Origin: Pyronema omphalodes
Taxonomy: Eukaryota > Ascomycota > Pezizomycetes > Pezizales > Pyronemataceae
Direction: 5' to 3'
Assembly (NCBI GenBank): GCA_024516155.1
Contig: JAJJXM010000058.1
Span: forward strand, 186,001 to 250,000
DNA: 64,000 nucleotides
Shown: piece after piece, positions 39,681 through 52,020 of the stretch
Layout of the letters: every line of letters starts with the position of its first letter
Position numbering within the stretch: the first letter of the stretch is position 1
Notes under the pieces: model-generated
Seen by the model: the letters and a program-made list of their open reading frames with translations, nothing else
The model's database searches: none
What the model was told of the DNA's origin: nothing
Translations under genes and position numbers: made by a program

Positions 39681-42600
39681 CTAAATCCACATCACTCTTA
39701 GTATCGAAGTTTTCCAAGAATGGAGAAAGTGAATGCAGCCTCTGCGTCGCTCTTCATCTGTTTTCAATTCATTAGCACCCGTCTCATGGTAGAAAGCGTA
39801 AACAAGATAACCTACATTCATCATATAAACCGTGTTCTTAGCGCCAAGTCCACCAGTATCGCCGGGCTTTCCAGTGCCATCCTCCTCGCCCTCTCCCGTA
39901 AGAATACTTATCGCAATACCAGTTCTAGCGACACGCTCGAATGCAGACTCTCCTAGGATAACATCCAAATGTACAATCGTCCCCTTCTTGTTGACAATTA
40001 CCACTCGCTTCTCATCCTCTCCCTGGTTTCTTGCGCGTTGTCCATCAACTGGCTTAAGAACAATCAAGCGGGCGTTACCAATATCTTGCCATTTGGAGGG
40101 ATTCTCGCGGCGGTAGAAACGTATCTTCATTGGCGTCATCATAACAAGACTATTTTCAATACCAGGAACATTGGGTAAACCTGTAGGGCTGTCACTGCGC
40201 GAGGATCCGTCCATTGAGGAGGAAGAAGCCAAAGATCCCTTGTTCTTTCCAAAAATGTTCGTCTTGAAGCGAGAGAAAGCAGAGCCGTTACTAGTAGCAG
40301 AAGCTTCCGAAGGACTTGATACAAGACTTGGACTGGACATGGTGCCATTAGCGCCGGCACGATAAGTCTTGGTCCGATTCCAAGCTGCAAATCCACGTTT
40401 GATGCTGATGTTCGTGGATGATGCGTTGCTCATTTCCGATGGCAGAGTAACAGAACTACTGGTGATAATTGTTGATGGAGGTAGTTGAACCTGAGGGTAA
40501 ATACGGTTGCAATTGATTGTATTCCACAGGATTTCGCATTCGTTTTGAGAGCGGCATCGCATCATTATGTTCTCTCCGCCAAAGCGAGAAGTCGGCGGTG
40601 TTTTGATATTAATATCCACTGCAGTTCCCTGGCGAATTTTAAGAGTTGCAGCTAGATCGAAAGCAAAGAGCAACTCCTCTTGAGATTTAAGATAATCAAA
40701 TGATCCGGTGGACGCGAGAGATCTGTCGTTAGGGGCTGTAACTGCATTAGGAGTTACCGGGGCGGAAGGAGCCCAAGGATATGCTTCTAGGCGACCTGGT
40801 GTAACCACAATCATGCAATCACCAGGTGGAACCGCCTCCCATTGCTTGATAGCCCAAACAAAGATTGAAGCTCTGAATTTGTATCCAATCTGGGGAATGG
40901 GGATAGGGGGAGGGGGTAACTCTGGGTGAGGCGGGGCAGTAGGCGTGCGCATTCCCGGTGTGAGCGTTCCTTGAGAGTCTGCTTCATTGCTCTCGAGCGG
41001 GCGTGATCTGGGAACTGAAACTATGCTGCTGGATGGCTGTCTCGATATGCGTCTTGGAATCGACAGCAACGGGGGCGGATAGTCGCCATCCTCTTCCTCA
41101 GAACATAATGATACCGCGTCATCGGAATCCTCCTCAGATGACGAACCAGATGATGACCTATCATCCTCGCCGTTTTCTTCATGTCGATCATAGTGTTCTG
41201 ATTCCGAGTTAGATGGAGAAGAAGGATCATATTCGTGCTTCAGTGGACTCGATGTTCGGCGTCTCCCACCCTTGCCAGTTGTGGCGACAGGGGCAGGCTT
41301 CGAATGGCCGTTCTTCGACTTTGTCGCACTACGATGAGGGGGAACTGGGGGCGGGGAGTCGCTGCCCCAATCACTGTCTGAGTCTGAATCATCCCTGGCA
41401 GGTCTGGGAAGGCTGGGAGGGGAAAGATCTGGAATGTTATCCATTGCGTTTTTGACTTTTTGTGATTGACCATCTTTGTTTTGTCTTTCCTTGTCGTCCA
41501 AGTGAAACGACGCTGTTCTATGCAATGGGTGCTCAGGGTCGTCAAGACCCTCCGCCGAATGGTGGCTGCCTTGCGATTTGATCCGTCTATGTGGCTTGCT
41601 AGCCTTGCGTGAACGTCGAAGACTAGATGATTTCGATTCGGCGTCCTCGTTATCGTCAATTGAATGTAGAGATGGTGACCGCGTATTAGATCTCTCAACA
41701 GGGGGTTCAGGCCTGAATGAAATGTGAGCAACTTCAAAACATCCTCCAAGAAGATTAAGTTCCTCCGAGGGCTTCACGGGCGCCGCGGAAAAATCTGTCG
41801 GTAGCCATTCAGGAGGGAGAACAAACGAGCTATCTTCTTCCGCATCTTCTTCATCACTGGCCTCAAGATATTTAAATACGCTAATTCCGTTTTTCTTTGT
41901 CGTTTCTTTCGCTGTTCGCTGTTTTCGGGGTGGGGCGGGAACATAGACTCGGGATGAAACTACGGATTCCTCGATCACCGTTTCCAATACTGCGGGTTCT
42001 CTAGGCTCCTTGGTGAATGGTCCTTCAGGCGGAATTGGAGTGAGACCCAGCATTTGAACCCATTCAAAGCCTGCAGCTGTAGAAGATGCCAACGCCATTA
42101 CCTCCCTCCATTCTCGCGACTCTTGATCGAGGCCGCGCACCATGACTACAATCTCACCAGCCGCATCACCAGTTCGGGCTGATACATTGGCCAAAGGAAC
42201 CGGAGGGAACAGAAGCCATTTTGTCGCATTCTCCCCTACTTCGGCAAATAGAACTTCGGCATCACCATATTTGTGTCTGGAAGATGGATCCCGCAGAATG
42301 AGCTCAATCGATCGCTCAATGATATCATTGGAAGAATGATATAGTCTCATTGTGAAGCAATCCCTTGCCTTGACTCGACGGTTTTGATCCAAAGAAACAT
42401 TCTGTCGAGGGAGTAGAGTGTAGAAGTCGTAGACCCTTGATACGTCAAGGGAAGCAGCAGCTTCGTCTTCAATGCGCGCCTTCTCTTCGGATATCTTTCT
42501 GCGAGCCATGGTGACAAGTGAATGGAACGATGTCGAGAGCGAAGCAGCTGCCGGCGATGATTGGATATAGTCAATTCGCTGTTGAATAATAGAAATGTAG

Positions 42601-45600
42601 TCAGCCACTGGGCTAAACGTTTGACAAGCGGTGATATCTCCATGACTCATTTGGAGTACGGAGAGCATCAGAGATCAAGAATAAAGCAATCGGGGATGTA
42701 TCAAGAGAGAAATTGTTGCGGGAACAGGTAGGGATAGCAAAATCAGGCCAATTTTGAGAATGAAAAGCATCAGGAGACCAGAAGACTTAGAGAAACAGCA
42801 AATGAAAATAGACCAAGGAAAGAGAGATGACTGAGGTGAGTGTCAGGTTCATCGTGGTTATTCATAGGAGTAATTGCTAAAGCCATTGTTCGATGGGAGT
42901 GGTTGTTGACCAGACCTAAGTAGGACCTTACGTCACACAGACCTGCAACAAGCCGCTTGACACACGCGCAACTGCATATGCCATAACTGGAACACACAAA
43001 TATCAAATTCACAGAAGAAAACATCACTTACCTTGAAAAGTTTTGCCAATAGCTTTAACCGCACCAATGGTCGCTTCAAAAGAAAAGCAACATCAACCTT
43101 CTCGTCCTTAAGCTCGTCGTCCATTGCCGGCGGAGGAGGCATTGCCCAGGTTGATGGATCTCCTTCAAATTGTAAGCTTCCCGTCCCACCTGCATGCAAA
43201 ATTTCGAGCTCTTTTCTAATCATTGAATCTCTTCTAGCTTGGGCGTAATCCTCCTCATCCGGAATCATATGCACTACGACATCTTGGAATCCTAGTCGCC
43301 ATACTGACAGATACTCCTCGTACACTCTTCTGGCATCAACCGCCCATGCGAGAACCTGCTCAACATTGCCGGTCGGAATTCGTTCGTGGAGAGTTCTCAG
43401 ACGTTCGAGAGAGATACCCATGTCAACAATAGGTCTTGTCGGGTTAGAAGAAAACGCTCTCGAACTTCTGGTACTTCCTGTATGAGAGGTACCGACACTG
43501 CTAATCGAAGAAGAACGTCGAAGGTCATCGTCCGCTCTACCTAAAACAGTCTGGAATAGTATAGGTACAACATCCTCAACCAGTGTCCGGAGTTCCCGTA
43601 AATATTTGAATTCTTCATATGCGAATCCTCGAAGCAAATCATCCACTGATAACGTTTCCACTCGTTTTGGACCCCTGTTACGTCGACTGCGAGAAGCAGT
43701 CCTTGCTGACTTTGATGCCGACAGGATTGACATCAGGTCAGCGTGCTTGGTATACCTTCTCTTCAGACTTGACTCTTTTACTGGAACGTTGGGGTTGAAC
43801 CAGTCCTGGGTACCAGCTTCTTTTGTGGGGCTGACGGGTGATGCGGTGTCTCCTGTTGCAGGCTTCACAGCTTTTTTGAACTGCAGCGGCTTTACCATCG
43901 AGGCATCAGAAATACTCCGACCAAATGGCTCGCCGTCAATGCTTTCACCACAAATTGAGCCCGGAGGAGATAGAGTTCCATCACTGCGAATACTCTTTGG
44001 GCGCGGCGGCGCAGTTGTACCTCGCAAGCTCCTTTTAGGAAAAGGAAGGAGTGGGTTTTCCGAGAGTTTTGGCGCTGTTTCCTGCACTATTTCCCGCACT
44101 ATTTCCTCCGTCGTCGTCCGCTCAATCTTCTCTTCGTTTTGAACGGTCGATGACTCTCCGGGTAGTTCTTTCTTAGACACGTCCGGAGAAATATGATGTG
44201 CTGGTTTCTCGACTGTTGCTGGAATTGACTCGGCCGACAAGACAGATTCATCTGCAGACTCAGCTGCCTCATTAATATCACCACTTGAGGAAGTATCGAC
44301 AGAGCCTTGGATTTTGGATGGCTGGGTTGATTTTACAAGCGCTTCCTTTGTAGGTTCAGTTTGAACTTCTTCGGTCTTTTGCAATGGCTGAATCGGCTTA
44401 TCACGTGATAATTCAGACGACGATTTGTCATGGTCGCCAGGTTTGGGCGATTCATCCGACAGCCGTACTGGTTCTTTAATGAAATCAAGAAGAGGCTCGG
44501 GTGGGGGAACCTTAGCAGTTTTGTCAGGCTTGGACTCAAGCTGTCGAACAAGGTCCTTAACAGAACGTTTCGGAGGCTCTTCAACGGTACCCATGGCTGC
44601 TTTCTTTATTGGTGTTTTTAGAGGTTCCACTACCTTCGTTTTCAGAGGGGAAATAGTCAGTGGCTTGTGAGGCAGTGTCGGAGCCTGCATGCCAGAATCC
44701 TTTGGTGAAAGCTTGGGTGGTTCAGTTGGTGAGATTTTCCGAGATGCCGTGGGTTCAGGTGCGGATGTTACGCTTGATAATTGCTTTGAAGGTTCTTCCA
44801 AAGTCTTTGTTACTGGTGTGTCTGATGACGGTTTAGTCGGGTCGTGTGTAACCTTGTCGAATGAACTAATAACCAGAGGTTCGGAGGGAGAAATGATAGG
44901 GATTTCTGTTAGTGGTTTTGCAGCCTCAGTATACATTGCTTTGAATTCCGGTACCGGGGAGCCCCTGGGGGTGATCCTTAGAGGTTCAACAACTGGCAGA
45001 TCGACAGGCGGCTCAATGGAATCCTTAGAGATATCACCGTCATCATCGCTATGCAAAGATCCCTCCTCAGACAGAAGTTCCGATTCCCTTTCAATATCTT
45101 TATCAGAAACCCCGGCATTCGATTCCGAATCGCTTGAAGCTACAGAATCCGATTCTTCATCTTCTTCAGTTGAGCTATGTTCGACCTCGATAAAACCAAC
45201 AGTTTTCTTCTTTTTGGGGGCTTCCTCAACAGTACTAAGTTCTTCTTCGGTATCTCTGGATTGCAGCTCACTATCGATCGTCGATTCAGTCAAAGATTGG
45301 TGGTCATCTTTCGCTGAGTGTGGAGTTGTTGACACAATACCAATAGAACGTACCGATTCTCCTTTGAACCCGTCCTTGATGGCCTTGAAAAAAGTATTGG
45401 TTGCGGACGTGAGTTTCGGTACCAGATTGGGTTCCTTTTTCTGGACTGGAGCGTCAAAAGAGTCAAGAATCTTTGAGAAACTACCTCGCCGAAGTATCCG
45501 TGAATCAGGCGGTGTCGACCTGCTGCGCCGCCTAGTTACAGTCGGTGCTTCTTTTGACTTTAGAGCAGATTTTGGGTAGGCAGGTTTGTCGGATGAAAAT

Positions 45601-48172
45601 GAACTGGCATGTAATTTCTCCCTCTTAACACCGATATCATCCACAGACGATGACATAGAAAGCGAGCTGCTTTTCTTATGAGACGGTGTCTGAGTAGGCT
45701 CCTGTGCCTGTTCAAACAGCCGAGCTCTCGCCTGGACACTTATCGGCTCCTTCATAGTCGACCTGTGCCTGGGAGGAGGAAACATTATGTCCCGTACAAC
45801 TGAATATTCCGAGACCGGCCGTGTCTTAGGAGCTTGCTTGGGGGGCAGCTTTTCTTTGGAAACGGTTCGCTCTTTCACCAGAGACTTCTCGCGGGTGACC
45901 GGTTGTTCTTCAACTTTGGGTTTCGCCTCTGGTGCCTTCTCAATAGATGCCTTTGCGACTGAGATTTTCTCCAATGGTTGTTTAGCTGTTGGCACCGTCT
46001 TCTCTTCCTGAGGCTTTGAAATTGGTGTTATCCTCTCTGGTATTGGCTTAACAATTGGCATAGATTTTTGAACTGGAGGTTGTATAACTATTGGTGCTTG
46101 TTGAACTGGTGCCCTTTCAGTCACCACCCTTTCAACCAGTATTCTATCCACTGGTGCCCGTTCAATCGGCGGCTGTTCAACTGGTACAGTTTCCACATAA
46201 TACTCGGCTAGTTGTTTCGGCACTGGATACTTTTCTGCTTCTCGTCGCTGTGGTGCCGGGGATTCTGAGCGACTTCTTATATCGAATGTTTGGAATTTTT
46301 CGCTATCTTCTCTAAGCTTTCGCCGCAGTTCTCGCCGTTCAGCACGCCGTTCGCCTCGATCGCTTGTCGGACTATACTTTGTTCTTGCTCTCTGTGAGGA
46401 TACCTGACTGGAAGAAATAACTGATTCTGCAATATATCGTGGCGGACTTAAATCTCTCAATTTTCGAAGACTGGGTGAGCGCGATATCATTTCCTCCAAT
46501 CCACTCTGCAAGTCGTCCAAGGCTTTTGAAGAGAAAGGCGAATTATATGCTTCATTGTATGATTCCAGTTCCCTCAGTCGACCTCCAGTCGGAGTTGCTG
46601 GTGCGGATTCGGTGAACTTGGCTGGCTTGGGTAACTCTACTATACCGTTGGATCCTACCGAACCACCCATAATCTGAGTATTAATCCGAAGTCTTTCGTC
46701 ACTTCTCTTCTTTCGGGTGCTTTTCGACTTTTGCAGATGTGGACTTGTGCCGTACTGGTAATGGTCATATGATGGGTCCTCTTTGAATATGTAAGAATAT
46801 TTCCCCTCGAATAATTTAGATTAACCTTACCTGCCCTCCTGTAGTTTTTAGGAGCACTAATAGGTCCATCGTCTTCGTCGTCTCCCTCATGTGCTCGGAC
46901 CGATTCTTCAATTGTTTTTTGCTGATGTTTCTCTTTATTCAAGTCCGCCTCGAATTGTTCCCTACGGCTCCTCACACTCTTTACGCTCTGACGAACCGAC
47001 CTCTTGCGATCCGTAAATTTTACAGGGGACTTGTTAGCATAAATCCGAATACCATCTCCATTATCCCAAGTATTTAATTTGACATAGTCCGAAGATTTAG
47101 CCGATTTTGATTCAGAAGTTTTTCGTGAAGACTCTGGCTCCGTGTCAGGAAATTCAACCTCAACTTCGAAGGAAGCTGATTCAGAGCGCGGCTTAGATTT
47201 TCTTTTAGATTTCATGGGTGTTATCCGGATACCATCATCAAACTCTAGAGTATGATGTGAATTCTTTTCGGATAAAGTTTGCTTGGGCTGAGACGACTCC
47301 ACCGGGGCAGCTAGAGTATTTTGTGTGGGTCTCTCTGATTGGAAAACTATATCTCGACTACGTTCCCCATCTGTTAAAAGACCTACTCCACCGTCGTCTG
47401 TTTCATCAAATTCTTTTTTTTCTCGTCTCCTGCGTTTGCTACCCGAAGACTTTCTGATGGCGGAAATTCGGATCCCATCATCTTCATACACAACTGGACT
47501 GTTGGCTTGGTATCTTGGAGTTGCCGTGTCGTAACCGCTACCAGCAGTTCCAGGGCGATCGTTTATGTCTTCACTATTCTGACGCTGTTTCCGCCTTAGC
47601 TTCCGCTCTCTCTCTTTGCTTCGAGTCCTGTTTCGTTCGGCTTCACGCTCTCCTTCGGATGCACTCGACCAGTCCTGTTGAATGGCCGGCATTCGGGGAG
47701 GCTCCAATGGCGCATGCGCATCGCTCCCCATTGTAGACGCAAGTCCGCTCAAACTCATCTCAAATCCCGGCATGAGTGGCGCTGGCGGCATACCCCGTCT
47801 GCTTCCGGGTGTAGGTGTAGCTGGAGAGATTGGAGGTAATTCCACAATATCACCATGCAAAGCAACACCTCCTCCAGATTGCTGCCATCGTTTCACTCGT
47901 TCTCGTACATTTGGTGTATCATAGACCCCCACTGGACGTCCTATATCAACGGAACGACCGCGCTTATGATCATTTTCTTTCTTGGATAAAAACTTTCTTG
48001 AAAGACCTCGAAATGGATGCGACGGTTGTGTTGGCATTGACGTATAAAGATTGACTCGTGGTGGAGGTTCGTCAGGATTATGCCTGGGATTCGGGGGTGC
48101 TTGGGAAGCAGATGACCGAGGAGAGGGTGTTTTGCAGAGCACGCCATCTTCATCGTCGGATCGTGTCATCAT
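39681..48172 (-). CDS. giant protein with DH (RhoGEF)-like and PH-like regions
   Basis: One gene joined from three long open frames. Exon 1, 46831-48172, ends in phase 1 at GTAAGG; a 50-bp intron leads to exon 2, 43032-46780 (join ...YRRA-EDPSYDHYQYG). Exon 2 ends ...LLAKLFK at GTAAGT. The last exon runs from about 42645 to 39681. A 44-nt exon, 42943-42986, bridges them in phase with introns of 45 and 297 bp; this join is uncertain. The total is about 2,699 residues. Residues 1-1480 are mostly disordered, charged and Pro/Ser-rich, with repeated APVxx and EKPxPK motifs. A DH-like helical block starts near 1480 (LSVDDLLRGFAYEEFKYLRE) and continues to KRPLVRLKLLAKLFK near 1697. PH-like parts lie at about 2295-2425 (FRASIFVWAIKQWEAVPPGD ... 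ENIMMRCRSQNECEILW) and 2548-2697. A scaffold or GTPase-signalling role is likely but inferred. Catalytic GEF activity is not shown. Confidence 0.82.
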
Positions 48173-51100
48173 TGCGTGAGATAGTCAGGTAATTGTCCTA
48201 CAAGAATCGTGTTTTGATATGCCCCAGCTCAAAGCGCGCAACCTCCGTGCGTCACGAATAGCGTTTGGCGATAAGATACCAGCACCCCTCCGCCGGATGG
48301 CGAACAAGTTTCCCAGCACACCTCTCTTCTACCAAAGCCAGTGATTGTCGCCGGAATAAGAAGTAGGGATCGTTCGTAGTAATTTATTGAAGTTGAGGTG
48401 ACACGGAGGATTATATTAGGAGTAGCGGGATAACTGAATGCGATTTTCGTTTGTCGAAGTCTGTCGATTTGATCACACAGAGAGATGTCAGTTTGCCGCG
48501 TCTTTCCCCTTCTTCAGCCACCCCGCGATCTCAGAACGCACCAATGATAAGCTTTCTCACTCTATGCAGCGGCTCCCAAATGTAACCAAGCGACCCACCC
48601 ACCAAACTCTGAAAGTAGCCTAAGCTATCTACGGAGCTGTATGGGAGCTGTATGGTGCTGTACTGTACGTAGGAATGGTATCTACACTCGGTATCGGCGA
48701 ATAGACCGCGCGCGGGGAGCGACACGGAACTGTCGGATGCGATGATGTCGGATGCGATGTCTGTCTGTCTGTCTGACTGCGATGTCGGTGACAGACGATA
48801 GACGATAGACGACAGACCGGACGACAGACGATAGACGACAGACCGGACGACAGACGATAGACGACAGACCAGACGACAAGACGACGGACGGAGAAAGTGA
48901 CGCGCAGGACTCACGCCCCCCGTTTGGTACGGATGTTGATGGTCGTTCGGTACGGTTGGGTGTCGAGTGCGATGATGTTCGCTACATACATAGCAGCACC
49001 ACCTACAACACCAACTCGCTACTCGCTGGTCCCCTCACTCTCCTCAATCTACCTAGCTCTGTGGCCCTACATGGGCACAAATCAACCCACCACCAGCTAG
49101 ACCGCTCCTAAACATACCACCCAACATCCCGGTTTGTTTACGGTACGATATGCACCAACGCTGGAGCCTGGAATATGCAGCTGGGAATATGTGCCATAGG
49201 AATGCTGGAGGAATCCATATGGTGGCTGAGAAGATATATATGATGGGATGCATATTTTATTTACGTTCTGTGTCGTTGCGGTGGAAACAACGACCAACGA
49301 TCAGCAATACAACAAGTCCGGTTGTATCATTTCTGTAGCCGCTCACGCTAAATTTGAAATTGAGAATACTTGGTAGCAGAATCATTCGTATGGACATCAT
49401 ATGTAAGTTGGTTTCCATTTTCAAGATTCGAGACAGAAATTCGAGATCAACACTTCAACCACCTCCTATCCCCTCTGCCCACGCGCAAAACACACGAGTC
49501 TTGAGAACTTGATGGATAATAATCTAATTTTATCACTTTTATCGCTATGGTGCATTATGCTTCACCATATATCGAATTGACAGCCGTACACGACACGCGG
49601 TGGAAGGTAGCCCTACTATGATTTTTTTTGAAGACCAGTCTGTAGAGTGCAAATCATTATTTTATAAAAAACATAAATAAAGAATGATGAATTTGTATCT
49701 ATCCAAAAGCAGTGCTCTGCCTCTCTGCCCTGTAAGAAACCTAAGAACGAGATATCACCAGCTATCAAGCAAGGCCCCACGGGCATAACATATGTACGGC
49801 TATTGTGGATCTCTCAAATTATAAAATCATGAGATCACGAAACTCTACAGGTTATCAATTTTAGGTGAGATTATGTACTGAACCACAGAATTATCCATAC
49901 ATACGTCACGGAGTACTGAGTGAAGATAATACACTATACTATAATGGTTACTAGCTTCTGGTCGCTTATTTTTCATGAGGTGTTAATTTGCTACAGGGTG
50001 TTAAGGGGAGGGGGTTAGAGATGGATGATAACTGGCAGGAGGGACTCGAGGGGTTGCACATATGGGGTTATTTGAGTAAAACCTGTAGTGGGTTGGCAGG
50101 TTCTTTCGTTGAGTCTCTGAATCGCTATGTCCAATTCCGTGATTATATACAATGTACAATCTGCACCATCCATGGAAAAGTAGGCAATTAGGAAAAGTGG
50201 GGCACTTCACAAAAACCATACAATAACCGCAATCAGAGCTTATATATCACTGTCAATACCGGCTTCAGACTTAATGGAAAAATGATAGATATGATGACGT
50301 CTCCTACCATCCAGTCACTAGCCAGTTTGTAATGTAAATTGCTTTACATCCCATGCAAAGCGCAATTTGAAAATTTCCGGTTTCATGCAAATTACGCGAT
50401 TTGTTGTCCTCAATTGAAGGGGAGGGGCAGGGGGGGCTTCGAGATTGGTGATTGGTTATGGGTTCTGTTAAATGTGTGAGTGAAGATATACGCAGAGATG
50501 CACGACAGCGATTAAGCTTTTGAGAATCCCTGAATATACCCTGTATAGAGGTTTATCGATAACGATAAGGAAGTGTACAAACAAAGCGTTTTATCACTGT
50601 CTTTTTAGGGTTTAATACATATAGAATTGATATAAAGATTGTGATTTTTCAATCGATTTCATTGGTTGGTGTGATTCAAGAAGCCGCTTGATATGATGCA
50701 TGGATAATATATGGCATATAACCGCCGTTGTCGCGATGCATAGCTCCTTCCATCACGCGGTACAGACGCGAAGCTCCGACTCTAACTATGTATCGAGATT
50801 GTGTATCGGACTTTTTATCTTGTCCCAAAGTTACGAAGCCGCAAAGCTACAGTCGATTGTACAAAGCCACAAAGCCACAAAACTGCGGGCTGCAGGTGTC
50901 AGAGACGGATCAAGGATCCCATAAACTTTTTTATATATATCTACATGTTTCCGGGGTTTACAATACTTATTCGGGCTAGAACATCGCATCTGCAGCCAAC
51001 ACTTCGATGCCGTTTGGTGCCGTCAAGAAGCCTTCTTCTTTCAACGCTTTCAACGGGCGAATGGAGCGGGTCCGGTCTGGATGGAATATGCTCTTGTCCA

Positions 51101-52020
51101 ATAAAGATTCTCAAAGTAAAATGCCCGTCCTCCCCCGGCGCGACAAGCCACCCGTGGCGCCCGATTGAGCTACCTCCTCGTCTGCTTTAGATGCCTTGGC
51201 GGTATGCACAGTGGTCATAGCTGGAAAGTAAGCTGTTCCAGAAGACTACATCTTCTTCCGAAATCCATTCTGTCTTAATACTTTCCTCACCTCCGTGCGA
51301 AGAGAAGGGGTAGTGTACACCTTTTTCACTTTAACAGTGATACTTGGAGTGGTTTTTGTTTATCCGGGAAACCTTTTATCATCCGGTAGCCACTGTGTTA
51401 CCTTCAGTTAAGGCCAGACGAACGAACCCACTGAGTCATCCATATTTGTCACACTCCCGGAGAATCATCGCGGTCCCCCACCCGACTACCAGCTGCTCTC
51501 TCGCCACGAACCTCAACAACCCATCCATCAACACATCTTCCAGCGTTTGCACGACTACAATGTCTGCTTAATCCCTCTACTCTCACAGCTATTTACTACC
51601 CACCGGTGGTAAGATCGAACGACAGCTCTAAACTGTAGCTCCCCGCGCAACGCTTCTCTGCAGAATACGCTGCATATTCAATATCTTAACAAGATGTTCA
51701 ATTCAAGACGCACAACTGCATATCGGTCTTTATATATAATACAGCTTTTACTACTTTTCTCTGCTCTTATAGCAACGAACTATCTATCTACACTATTGTC
51801 AGCTTCGTAAAAGAAGTGCGGCGAAGAACATTCAAGAGTCAAGTTAACGGAGAAGAAAACATCTGCGACCTACAAAACCCAACCAGTAAGTTTTTCGGGA
51901 GTGCTTCGAGTCGACGCGTTGAATTGACGCGTCCAAAATTTAGTCTTTTCCCGTATCGCGAGTGTCTCAGACACCAAGATCCCCTTCTAAACCGATTTTG
52001 GAAACCTTCATAAATCTAAA
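48173..52020. other. 3.8-kb intergenic region between divergent genes
   Basis: Bounded by the start codons of the giant minus-strand gene (48172) and the GTPase gene (52021), so it should hold both promoters. It has a 26-bp minisatellite, no recognisable gene, and a pyrimidine-rich leader before 52021. A GTAAGT at about 51888 could open a 5' leader intron of the GTPase gene; the acceptor was not identified. Confidence 0.45.
48789..48882. repeat. 26-bp minisatellite, about three and a half copies
   Basis: The unit GACAGACCGGACGACAGACG (plus ATAGAC) repeats with a 26-bp period; GACAGACC starts at 48811, 48837 and 48863. It is preceded by a short CTGT microsatellite near 48763. It lies about 0.6 kb upstream of the giant gene. 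Confidence 0.85.

Noticed and set aside
43606..45579. Plus-strand frames of 178 and 296 codons inside the giant gene
   Set aside because: Ser-rich antisense shadows of the minus-strand coding sequence, without independent motifs.
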